Assembly: GCA_021324675.1 (NCBI GenBank)
Contig: JAJPIR010000312.1
Coordinates: 1 to 61,555 of the forward strand
Direction: 5' to 3'
DNA: 61,555 nucleotides
From: Actinomycetota bacterium
Lineage (GTDB): Bacteria > Actinomycetota > Actinomycetes > Mycobacteriales > Pseudonocardiaceae
This document shows positions 40,693 to 50,084 of the stretch, one piece after another. Below the pieces are notes generated by a model that did no database searches, was not told the origin of the DNA, and saw nothing but the letters and a program-made list of their open reading frames with translations. The stretch's first letter is position 1; each line of letters begins with the position of its first letter. The position numbers were made by a program, and so were the translations under genes.

Positions 40693-41643
40693 TCAGCGAA
40701 CTGAATCCAGCATGTGATAGAGCAGTAGCAGCTGAGTAATCGCCAACGGTTCGCTGCGGGCGCTGTCACCGATGTGGCCCAGCGAGGAGGGCAGCTCAGT
40801 CTCGGTGTCCAGCTCCGCCCAGATCGCCTTCTCCAGCAGCTGGCTCTCTTCCCGGGGCACATAACCGTGGATGTGCAGCTGTTCGACTGGCCTGCCGATC
40901 TCGTCACGAGCCAACCGCAGATGCATGGCGCGCCGGTCGGTCTCCCGGAAGACGTGGGTCAGATCAGGGTGGCGGATCGTCGGGCGCAGCGTCAGCTCCG
41001 CTGACAGCGGCGTATCCGGCGGGTCGTGGCGTTGCTCGATAGGGCCGAACCGGACCACGATGTCGGCCGCAGAGCGCTGCGGGCGGATGAAGGCCTCGGA
41101 CTCAGGCTCTCGCTTGTCGAGTTCGGCTAGCACCTGCTCGGGGGTGTACCCGCGCTTGGTGGTATCCCGCTTGACCTTCCATTCGCGCCGGATGTGCTCG
41201 GGGGGGTCAAGGTAAACCGTGATGTCGAAGCATGCCCGCGCCAGCCGGGTATGCAGCGGCAACAGGCCCTCCACGATCACGAACTCGGTGGGCTCGATGA
41301 GTTCGGGCCTGGTGAGCTTGCCGGTGTCGTGGTCATAGACCGGTTTGAGCACTGGCTGGCCGGTGGCCAGCAACTGGAGGTGCTGCTCCATGATCTGGAC
41401 ATAGTTGCAGTCCGGGTGTAGCGCGGTGAACGGCAGGCCTTTGCGTTCCTGCCGGTCATAGCGGTGGTAATCGTCTACGCACAGCGACGTAATGCGATCG
41501 GCACCGAGCGCATCCACCAGGCCTTTAGTCAGGGTGGTCTTCCCTGCAGCGCTATCACCGGCGATCGCGAGCATCACCGGCCGCGGCGAACTCGATCCGG
41601 CGCGCTCCATCCGCAACAACTTGTCGGGCACGACACACCCCAT
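40693..41643 (-). CDS. prkB: Phosphoribulokinase
   Basis: 316 residues. Walker A GDSAAGKTT (about 30) in the PRK/uridine-kinase fold, with CVDDYHRYDR, FTALHPDCNYVQIMEQHL and EGLLPLHTRLARACFDITVYLDPPE. These are the marks of phosphoribulokinase rather than uridine kinase. It makes ribulose-1,5-bisphosphate, the RuBisCO substrate, from ribulose 5-phosphate. The ATG is directly preceded by AAAGGA; a GTG four codons in would have a more normal spacing. The kinase lies 3 kb from cbbLSX, not in the same operon. The exact gene symbol (cbbP or prk) is a convention. Confidence 0.88.
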   Translation of the reverse strand: MGCVVPDKLLRMERAGSSSPRPVMLAIAGDSAAGKTTLTKGLVDALGADRITSLCVDDYHRYDRQERKGLPFTALHPDCNYVQIMEQHLQLLATGQPVLKPVYDHDTGKLTRPELIEPTEFVIVEGLLPLHTRLARACFDITVYLDPPEHIRREWKVKRDTTKRGYTPEQVLAELDKREPESEAFIRPQRSAADIVVRFGPIEQRHDPPDTPLSAELTLRPTIRHPDLTHVFRETDRRAMHLRLARDEIGRPVEQLHIHGYVPREESQLLEKAIWAELDTETELPSSLGHIGDSARSEPLAITQLLLLYHMLDSVR

Positions 41644-41781
41644 TCCTTTCCCAGACCGTGACTGACCTTAAGCGCGTCACTGCTGTTCCGGCGTCCCCTT
41701 CTGGAGGGATTGGCAGGGGGGACCCCACGCGCTTTTGCCGCCCTTTCCCACGGCGCCAGCTGGCCTCATTACACTCAGCGC

Positions 41782-42441
41782 ATGGAAGGCCAGCCGCTTC
41801 GTGTCGTGCTGGTCGATGACCACGAGATGGTGCGCACCGGCTTGAAAGCGATGCTCAGCCGGTTCGCCGGGCAGGTCCGGGTGGTCGGGGAGGCCGGTGA
41901 TGCCGCGACCGCGCACCAGGTGGTAGCCGCGTTGAACCCGGACATCGTGCTGGCCGACGTGCGGTTGGGCGGGCAAAGCGGATTGGACCTATGCCGGGAG
42001 CTTGTCCGGGAAGCCCCCGGACGCCGGGTGGTATTGCTCACCGTCTACGACGACGAGCAATACCTTTTCCAAGCCATGCAGGCCGGTGCCGCCGGCTACC
42101 TGCTCAAGCGGATCGACGGTCCGGAGCTCGTCGAGCACTTGCTGCGGGCGCATGCCGGCGCGATCGTGATCGATGCCGGCCTTGCCGCCAGGGCGGGGGC
42201 GTCGGCTGCTCGCCTGCAGGCTGGCGAGTTCTGGCCCGGCGCCCGTCTAGGCCTGACCCAGCGGGAGAGCGAGGTGCTGTCCCTGATGGTGGCCGGCGCG
42301 TCCAACCGGGCTATCGCCGCCAAGCTGGTGGTGGGCGAGGAGACCGTCAAAAGTCACGTGCGCGGGATCTATCGCAAGCTGGACGTGACGGACCGCGCAG
42401 CGGCGGTCGCGACGGCGTTGCGCGAGGGCCTGTATCGCTAG
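41782..42441 (+). CDS. Orphan NarL/LuxR-family response regulator
   Basis: 219 residues from ATG 41782. The receiver has DDHEMVRTG, phospho-acceptor Asp in IVLADVRLGG and Lys in LLKRIDGPEL; the LuxR HTH is LTQRESEVLSLMVAGASNRAIAAKL. No kinase gene is adjacent. It is divergent from the phosphoribulokinase gene with 138 bp between their starts, so it could regulate that gene, or the regulator may answer a distant kinase. A strong terminator follows. Confidence 0.9.
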   Translation: MEGQPLRVVLVDDHEMVRTGLKAMLSRFAGQVRVVGEAGDAATAHQVVAALNPDIVLADVRLGGQSGLDLCRELVREAPGRRVVLLTVYDDEQYLFQAMQAGAAGYLLKRIDGPELVEHLLRAHAGAIVIDAGLAARAGASAARLQAGEFWPGARLGLTQRESEVLSLMVAGASNRAIAAKLVVGEETVKSHVRGIYRKLDVTDRAAAVATALREGLYR

Positions 42442-42448
42442 CACCGGT

Positions 42449-42487
42449 GGTGATGTCGCCGAGTTCGATCAGCTCGGCGACATCACC
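42449..42487. terminator. Bidirectional terminator between response regulator and aldolase genes
   Basis: A perfect 15-bp stem, GGTGATGTCGCCGAG pairing with CTCGGCGACATCACC, with a 9-nt loop. It lies between two convergent stop codons (42441 plus and 42502 minus), the usual place for a shared terminator. Confidence 0.88.
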
Positions 42488-42501
42488 GTTGCGGGTAGCC
42501 C

Positions 42502-43488
42502 TTAGGCGTTGACCAGCACAGCAGAGTTGGGCTCGACCCGGCTGAACAACGCCTGCTGGCCCTCTTTGATCAGGCTGGGCTCGCCGTGCCAAGCCTTGAG
42601 TGCCGGGTCAACCAGGGCACGCCCGAACGAGAAGGTCAACGGCCAAGGAGTGTCGTGTTTCTGCATGGCCGCCAAGTTCGCCGTCGCCTCTTCCGGCGAC
42701 TGCCCGCCGGACAGGAACGCTACCCCGGCCAGCGAGTCGGGCAGCGCCGCGCGCAGCACGGACACAGTCGCCTCAGCGACTTCCTCAGGACTGGCTTGCT
42801 GACCAGACTCTTTGCCAGGCACGACCATGTTGGGCTTGAGCACGGTGCCTGCGAAATCCACGCCCGCCAGTTCCAGCTGCGCCATGACCTCCTGCAGCGT
42901 GGCCCGCGTGACCTCGGCGCACCGCTCGATGGTGTGGCCGCCATCCATCAGCACTTCCGGCTCGACGATGGGTACACACCAATTCTCCTGGCATAGCGCG
43001 GCGTACCGGGCCAGCGCGTGGGCGTTGGCGTGCAGCGCGTTGCGGGTTGGCAAGCCGTCACCGATGACGATCACCGCGCGCCACTTGGCGAACCGGGCGC
43101 CGCGGGCGACGTAGTCCTTCAGCCGCTCGCGCAGCCCGTCGAGACCCTCGGTGATCTTCTCGCCGGGCGACAGGGCAAGGGGCTTCGCGCCGGTGTCTAC
43201 CTTGATCCCAGGCAGGATGTCCAGATTGTGCACGGCCAGCGGGAAGGTGTTCCCGTCGCTGAGCTTCTGGTTGAAGGTTTCGTCGGACATGATGATCCCG
43301 CTGATTCCCCGCGCGAGATCCGGTGTGGTCACCAGCATCTCGCGGTAGGCCCGCCGGTTTTCCGCACTGACTTCCACCCCGGCCTTCTCCAGCCGGGAAG
43401 ACATCGTGCCGATGCTCTCGTCAGCGGCGAGGATGCCGCGCGGCCGGCTCACCATCGTTCGAGCGGTTTCGTGCAGCGCCTCGTTCAT
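42502..43488 (-). CDS. fda: Class I fructose-bisphosphate aldolase
   Basis: 328 residues. It begins with the class I signature RGILAADESIGTMSSRL, and the Schiff-base Lys is in GTVLKPNMVVPG. The ATG follows GGAGGGAG. It cleaves or forms fructose-1,6-bisphosphate and, in the Calvin cycle, also sedoheptulose-1,7-bisphosphate. It sits between the phosphoribulokinase and cbbR, on the same strand as cbbR. The class I type is unusual for an actinobacterial main aldolase, which is normally class II, suggesting a dedicated Calvin-cycle enzyme. Confidence 0.9.
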   Translation of the reverse strand: MNEALHETARTMVSRPRGILAADESIGTMSSRLEKAGVEVSAENRRAYREMLVTTPDLARGISGIIMSDETFNQKLSDGNTFPLAVHNLDILPGIKVDTGAKPLALSPGEKITEGLDGLRERLKDYVARGARFAKWRAVIVIGDGLPTRNALHANAHALARYAALCQENWCVPIVEPEVLMDGGHTIERCAEVTRATLQEVMAQLELAGVDFAGTVLKPNMVVPGKESGQQASPEEVAEATVSVLRAALPDSLAGVAFLSGGQSPEEATANLAAMQKHDTPWPLTFSFGRALVDPALKAWHGEPSLIKEGQQALFSRVEPNSAVLVNA

Positions 43489-43535
43489 GACTCTCCCTCC
43501 ACGGCGGCGACCCCATCTGCGCCGCCCACATTGAC

Positions 43536-44489
43536 CTAGACCTTGTCGTTGACCCTAAACCGTGCCCGGCGCGGCGTACCACCGTTGGTGCCTGGAACGG
43601 GTGACGCGGCGACCTGACTACTACCAGGTGCCCGCCAGCCGGATGATCGCAGGTGCCCGACGAACAGCCGCGTGGCGGCACCGGAGTGGGAGCCGACCAC
43701 CGCATGCCAGGGTCGCCGCATGGGAGTGCCCGGCACGGGCAATTGCACCAGCCGCCCATCAGCCAGCTCGCCGGCGACCGCATCCCGGGACACCAGCGTG
43801 CAGCCCAGCTCAGCGACCGCGCCGGCCACCACCGCACCGTTGGATCCCAGCACCAGGCGTGGCGGGGCGGCATGCTGGGCCTTCAGATAGGACTCGGCTC
43901 TGGTGCGGGTAGCCGATCCCTGCTCCCGGAGTAACCACGGGGTGTTCGCCCAGTCGAAGGCTTCCGCAATCGAGGGTGCCGCGACCACGATGAGTTCGTT
44001 CGGCTTGGTGGCGACCACACTGGCCTCAGCTCCGGAGGGGGGCGCGCCGGCGATGACCAGATCGACTTCGTGAGCGCCGATCAGGTCCCAGACCTGCGCG
44101 CTCGGTGCCACCTCCAGGGCCAGCGCGATCGCCGGGTGCTGGCGGCGGAAGTCGGCGAGCAGCGCGGGGAGCAGGTGCTCCCCCGCGGTGGTCACCGCAG
44201 CCAACCGCAGCCGGCTCCGTTCCGGGTCCAGTTCGGCGGCGGCAGCAGCAGCACCTTCGTCGAGCAGTCCCAAAACCCGGCGCGCGTAGCGGGCGTAGAC
44301 GGTGCCGGACGCGGTCAGCCGCAACCCGCGACCTACTGGCTCGACGAGCGGCACGCCGAGCTCCCTGGCCAGCGCCCCGATCGACGCCGACACCGCGGAC
44401 TCGGTAACCGTCAAGCGGCTCGCCGCACCGCGCACCGATCCGGTGGCCGCAAGCGCCACCAAGGTTCGCAACCGGGATTCCGTGGTCAC
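43536..44489 (-). CDS. cbbR: LysR-family regulator CbbR
   Basis: 317 residues from GTG 44489. The N-terminal winged HTH reads RLRTLVALAATGSVRGAASRLTVTESAVSASI; the effector-binding domain occupies about 90-290. It is divergent from cbbL with 101 bp between starts, the standard arrangement for CbbR, which activates cbb genes in response to Calvin-cycle metabolites. Binding would occur at the inverted repeats in that gap. Confidence 0.9.
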   Translation of the reverse strand: MTTESRLRTLVALAATGSVRGAASRLTVTESAVSASIGALARELGVPLVEPVGRGLRLTASGTVYARYARRVLGLLDEGAAAAAAELDPERSRLRLAAVTTAGEHLLPALLADFRRQHPAIALALEVAPSAQVWDLIGAHEVDLVIAGAPPSGAEASVVATKPNELIVVAAPSIAEAFDWANTPWLLREQGSATRTRAESYLKAQHAAPPRLVLGSNGAVVAGAVAELGCTLVSRDAVAGELADGRLVQLPVPGTPMRRPWHAVVGSHSGAATRLFVGHLRSSGWRAPGSSQVAASPVPGTNGGTPRRARFRVNDKV

Positions 44490-44509
44490 AACGCCCCACT
44501 CCTGAATAA

Positions 44510-46057
<1,548 letters not shown>

Positions 46058-46087
46058 CTGCGTGCTGGTGATGGGAGAAAGCCGACA

Positions 46088-46522
46088 ATGCGTATCACGC
46101 AGGGAACATTTTCGTTTCTACCAGATTTAACCGACGAGGAGATCACCAAGCAGATCCAGTACGCGCTGGACAACGGGTGGCCGTGTTCGGTGGAATTCAC
46201 GGACGATCCGCATCCCCGTAACACTTACTGGGAGATGTGGGGATTGCCGATGTTCGACCTCACCGACGCCGCAGGAGTGCTTGCTGAGGTCAACGAGTGC
46301 CGCAAGGCCAAGCCAGAGCATTACATCCGGCTCAACGCCTACAACGCAAACTACGGCAAGCAGACCGTTGCACTGTCCTTCATCGTCCAGCGGCCGTCGG
46401 AGGAGCCCGGCTTCCGGGTGGAGCGCCAGGAATGGCACGACCGCGCCATCCGGTACACCTTGCATCCCTATGCCGCCGATAAGCCACACGGCCAGCGGTA
46501 CCAGCAAAACGGACAGCAATGA
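46088..46522 (+). CDS. cbbS: RuBisCO small subunit
   Basis: 144 residues. It begins [19 protein letters not shown] and has the red-type [28 protein letters not shown] core. The C-terminal extension after 120 residues (typical beta-hairpin of red-type enzymes) is present. It lies 31 bp after cbbL and its stop overlaps the cbbX start (ATGA). Confidence 0.96.
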   Translation: MRITQGTFSFLPDLTDEEITKQIQYALDNGWPCSVEFTDDPHPRNTYWEMWGLPMFDLTDAAGVLAEVNECRKAKPEHYIRLNAYNANYGKQTVALSFIVQRPSEEPGFRVERQEWHDRAIRYTLHPYAADKPHGQRYQQNGQQ

Positions 46523-47556
46523 CACCCCCTGACCGGCTACCTGGTAGCAAGATCCCCGCGACCCGCGTGGGTTTCGGAATGGCCCGGCCCGGCAGCAATG
46601 CTGCCGGGCCGCAGGCCCCCGAAGAAGCCGAAGAGAAAGAGACGCTGCCGCCGGATGCGCGGATCGATCTAGCCAAAGAGCGCGCCGAAACTGGCATCGA
46701 TGATGTCTTCAACGCTCTGGATTCCGAGCTGGTCGGGCTGGCCCCGGTGAAGAATCGGATCCGCGAGATCGCCGCATTGCTGCTGGTGGACAGGGCACGC
46801 GCGCAGTTCGGCCTGTCCACATCGAGACCCAACCTGCACATGTGCTTCACCGGCAGTCCGGGCACCGGCAAGACCACGGTGGCCATGCGGATGGCCGACC
46901 TGCTCTACCGGCTAGGTTATTTGCGGCGCGGACATCTAATCTCCGTAACCCGCGACGACCTCGTCGGTCAGTACGTCGGCCACACTGCACCCAAGACCAA
47001 GGAGGTCCTCAAGCGGGCTATGGGAGGTGTCCTCTTCATTGATGAGGCCTACTACCTGTACCGCGAGGACAACGAGCGCGACTACGGGCAAGAATCCATC
47101 GAGATCCTGCTCCAGGTCATGGAAAATCAGCGTGAAGACCTCGTGGTCATCCTCGCTGGTTATAAAGACCGGATGGACGCGTTTTTCGTCTCCAACCCGG
47201 GAATGGGCTCCCGCATCGCGCACCACATCGATTTCCCCGACTATACGCTCCAGGAGTTGGATGACATCGGTAAACTCATGATCCGCGCAGAGGGTTACAA
47301 GTTCAGCCCAGACGCGGAGAAGACTTTCCGGGAATACCTGAATCGTCGCATGAAACAGCCGCGGTTCGCCAACGCTCGCAGCGTCCGTAACGCGATCGAG
47401 CGGGCCCGGCTGCGGCACGCGAGCCGCTTGATGGAAGCGGACAAACCGGTTGGCAAGGAGGAACTCACCACCCTGAGCTCAGAGGACTTTCTCAGTAGCC
47501 GGGTCTTCGCCAATTCGGATTCGGCCCGGACCAGCGACGACTCGTTGACGGAATAA
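46519..47556 (+). CDS. cbbX: Red-type RuBisCO activase CbbX (AAA+)
   Basis: 345 residues. An N-terminal extension of about 55 residues, Walker [14 protein letters not shown], pore loop YVGHTAPKT, Walker [12 protein letters not shown] and arginine-finger region [11 protein letters not shown]. CbbX uses ATP to pull on the large-subunit C-terminus and release inhibitory sugar phosphates. Its presence independently identifies the RuBisCO as red-type. The last 25 residues are Ser/Asp-rich. Confidence 0.95.
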   Translation: MTPPDRLPGSKIPATRVGFGMARPGSNAAGPQAPEEAEEKETLPPDARIDLAKERAETGIDDVFNALDSELVGLAPVKNRIREIAALLLVDRARAQFGLSTSRPNLHMCFTGSPGTGKTTVAMRMADLLYRLGYLRRGHLISVTRDDLVGQYVGHTAPKTKEVLKRAMGGVLFIDEAYYLYREDNERDYGQESIEILLQVMENQREDLVVILAGYKDRMDAFFVSNPGMGSRIAHHIDFPDYTLQELDDIGKLMIRAEGYKFSPDAEKTFREYLNRRMKQPRFANARSVRNAIERARLRHASRLMEADKPVGKEELTTLSSEDFLSSRVFANSDSARTSDDSLTE

Positions 47557-47585
47557 CGCCGTCATCGGCGGGATAACGCCCGCGA

Positions 47586-48422
47586 TTAGCGGCGCGCCGC
47601 GCGGCGGGGCGCTGACGGCGGCGGGACGACGGGCCCGCAGTCGCCGTCCGGTGCCTCGTCGAGGTCGACGATGACCGGGGCGTGGTCGCTCGGCGCGGTA
47701 CCCTTGCGGGCCTGGCGGTCCACCCAGGCTGCGCAGGTTCGAGCCGCAACGGCGTCGCCGGCCAGCACCAGGTCGATTCGCATTCCCAGGTCCTGGTGAA
47801 ACATGCCAGCGCGGTAATCCCAGTAAGTGAAGATCCGCTGCCCGGGCCAGCGTTCTCGGACCAGATCATGCAGGCCCAGCGCGCGCAGCGCGTCGCGCTC
47901 CGGTGGGGTGACATGCGTGGATCTTGCGTACGCAGCGGGGTCATACACGTCGTCGTCGGTGGGCGCGACGTTCATGTCGCCACAGACGACGGTCGACGCC
48001 AGGTCCCCGGCGGCGACAGTGGCGCGCAACGCGGCCAGCCAGTCCAGCTTGTAGCGGTAGTGCGGGTCATCGGGGCTGCGCCCGTTGGGCACGTACACCG
48101 AGCTGATCCGCAACCCACCGCAGGTGGCGCTGACCGCCCGCGCCTCGATGTCCGGGTAACCCGGCTCATCTATCAAACCGGCGACGACGTCATCCAGCCC
48201 GACCCGGGAGGCGATAGCGACACCGTTCCACCGGCCGTCGCCGTGATGGGCGACGGCATACCCGCGCTCGACCAGCGCCGGCCGGACCAGTTCATCGAAG
48301 GCATCCGCCGGAAGTTTGGTCTCTTGCAGGCACACCACGTCAGGCGCACGCGAGTCCAGCCATGGCAGTAGGCGAGGCAGCCGTGACCGCACCGAATTCA
48401 CATTCCACGTGGCCAGCCGCAC
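47586..48422 (-). CDS. xthA: Exodeoxyribonuclease III / AP endonuclease
   Basis: 278 residues. EEP-fold motifs: MRLATWNVNSVRSRL, VCLQETKL (metal-binding Glu), VCGDMNVAPTDDDV and a final SDHAPVIVDL (catalytic Asp-His). It cuts DNA at abasic sites. The C-terminal 20 residues are a basic tail. It is convergent with cbbX (30 bp) and lies 4 bp downstream of the NUDIX-like gene. Confidence 0.93.
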   Translation of the reverse strand: MRLATWNVNSVRSRLPRLLPWLDSRAPDVVCLQETKLPADAFDELVRPALVERGYAVAHHGDGRWNGVAIASRVGLDDVVAGLIDEPGYPDIEARAVSATCGGLRISSVYVPNGRSPDDPHYRYKLDWLAALRATVAAGDLASTVVCGDMNVAPTDDDVYDPAAYARSTHVTPPERDALRALGLHDLVRERWPGQRIFTYWDYRAGMFHQDLGMRIDLVLAGDAVAARTCAAWVDRQARKGTAPSDHAPVIVDLDEAPDGDCGPVVPPPSAPRRAARR

Positions 48423-48426
48423 CCCC

Positions 48427-49014
48427 CTACGCTATCGCCACCCGGATGCGCCGCTGGTGCAGTACCAACTCCCGGAACTGGTGCAACACCGCCGCCGCCG
48501 GCGCATGCAGCCACTCACCCTGCAGCGGTAACCGGATCTCCGGCCGCTCGGCGTGCGCGCTGGAGACGAAGACTGGTTCGGCGTCGAGATCGGCCAACGG
48601 AACCACGATGACGCCAGCCGTAGTGCTGTACTCGCCAGCCCACACCACCACGGGTGTGATCACTTGTGGCGCCCTGGTCCGGAAGTCGTCACCAGGGTCA
48701 ACGGGATAGTCATCGAGCAGCCCGAGCACCGCCTCCGGCGGCAGGTGGATCCCGAACTCGTCGGCGAGCTGCCCGCGGGCGGCGGCCGGCGCCGACTCCC
48801 AGCGGCGCGCCCACTGCCCTGGCAACGCAAGCTGACCAGCGCGCACAGTGAGGCCATCGACACGCCGAGTGAGCAGCACGGCCAAGCCGTCGCAGGTGGA
48901 CACTATCGGCACCGCCAGCGCGGCCCGCTGGGCGCCCCAGCGCCGGACGCGGCGGCGCCGGAAGCGCCGCAATGCAGACCGGATCTCCGGTGGCGGGACC
49001 ATTTGATCACCCAT
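48427..49014 (-). CDS. NUDIX-like protein with degenerate catalytic box
   Basis: 195 residues from ATG 49014 (ATG 49002 also possible). The fold pattern is that of a Nudix hydrolase, with AGQLALPGQWARRWESA and AARGQLADEFGI at the box. The canonical REUxEE is replaced by GQLADE, so the catalytic Arg and first Glu are missing. It is probably non-hydrolytic or has changed function. It is probably cotranscribed with xthA, 4 bp away. The N-terminus is strongly basic (RRFRRRRVRRW), which could suit nucleic acid binding. Confidence 0.65.
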   Translation of the reverse strand: MGDQMVPPPEIRSALRRFRRRRVRRWGAQRAALAVPIVSTCDGLAVLLTRRVDGLTVRAGQLALPGQWARRWESAPAAARGQLADEFGIHLPPEAVLGLLDDYPVDPGDDFRTRAPQVITPVVVWAGEYSTTAGVIVVPLADLDAEPVFVSSAHAERPEIRLPLQGEWLHAPAAAVLHQFRELVLHQRRIRVAIA

Positions 49015-49108
49015 CCCTTTCCGGCACACCCCAACTGGGGCACGATTGTGCACCCAGACGGAGGACTCGCCCTTACCCTGGGGGCCTCAGGATGCGCATC
49101 GACCATGG

Positions 49109-49762
49109 TCAACGCGGCAAGCTCTCCCAGAACAGCAGCTCGTAAGCCTGCAGCAGCCGAGCTGCCCGGACGATGCCGGCCGGGTCCGTGCCGTGCGCCA
49201 GTTCGGCGTCGATCACCGCCAGGCTCGCTCGCTCCAGCTCGGTCGCCGGTCCGGCGAAGTACCTGAAGAAGGCGCGATCTGCCTGGCTGAGCTGGTAGTT
49301 AACCAGCAGTGCATCAGCCATCCGAGCGCAGCACCTGCCCCAGGCATCGAGATTAACCAGGAAGGCGCCCGCTACTTGCGCCGCGGTGCCGTCGCGGGCC
49401 AGGCGAGCCACGTACGAGGGGTACACCTGACAGCCTGGTACCGGCTCGTAGTCCCGCTGCGCCGCGTCATCGAACCCGACCGCGGCAGCAAACGCGTCCA
49501 ACTCGCCGAGTGCGGTGCGCTCCCCGGCGGCCAAGCCGGCGAAGTAGTCATGGGCTGGAGCAGCGGCAAACCGCTGCGCGAGCATCTCGAAGCTGCGCAG
49601 ATCGCTGGGAATGATCAGCAGTTGTTCCCCCGCGAAGGCGCGCAACGCTCCGGTTGACAGCCGCCCGGCCGACAGCTCCGCCAACCACGAGTTGGCTTTG
49701 ATCCGTTCCTCGACGTCAGCCAGGTCCTGGCGGATCCGGGCGCATAACGCCTGCGCCTCCAT
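49109..49762 (-). CDS. TenA/haem-oxygenase-like helical protein
   Basis: 217 residues, ATG after AAGGGGA. All-helical with the motif order of TenA-like and iron-containing redox enzymes of the haem-oxygenase superfamily: LSTGALRAFAGEQLLIIPSDLRS, VPGCQVYPSYVARLA, LVNLDAWGRCCARMA, and a conserved-looking final FWESLP. TenA's catalytic Cys position cannot be confirmed from this alone. It is isolated from thiamine genes here, so the substrate is open. Confidence 0.6.
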   Translation of the reverse strand: MEAQALCARIRQDLADVEERIKANSWLAELSAGRLSTGALRAFAGEQLLIIPSDLRSFEMLAQRFAAAPAHDYFAGLAAGERTALGELDAFAAAVGFDDAAQRDYEPVPGCQVYPSYVARLARDGTAAQVAGAFLVNLDAWGRCCARMADALLVNYQLSQADRAFFRYFAGPATELERASLAVIDAELAHGTDPAGIVRAARLLQAYELLFWESLPR

Positions 49763-50084
49763 AGCGATATTCCCCTTCTATCCTATTTGGGCGAATGCTG
49801 GAAGCTCTGCCGGGGTCGTTCGTGTAAAGATCGCGCTATGGAATGGCCCCTGACCTGCACCCCCACCGGGTATCATGGCAACCCACCAGCTCAAGACACC
49901 AGGGACGGCCTTCTGGTACCCCGGGGGGCTACGGCGTGGCCTGACTTTCGCGCCTTCGGGGGTGGCACCTCACAAGTGATAACGACTTGGTAACCCGCTG
50001 AGGTAACCTGCGGATTACCGCAGATGGGTGCACGTCGTCCCGATGCGTGTATCGAGTGAGTAATCGAGACGACGGGAGGTGCTC
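49763..50084 (+). promoter_or_regulatory. gltB leader with hairpin abutting the Shine-Dalgarno
   Basis: The 320 bp between the TenA-like start and gltB has no gene. Near gltB a CTGCGG-ATTA-CCGCAG hairpin (50008-50023) is followed by a longer imperfect stem, CGTCGTC-C-CGAT pairing with ATCG-A-GACGACG (50033-50044 with 50063-50074). The 3' arm ends on the first base of the GGGAGG Shine-Dalgarno (50074-50079). The structure could modulate gltB translation. It matches no riboswitch family I could recognise. Confidence 0.4.
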
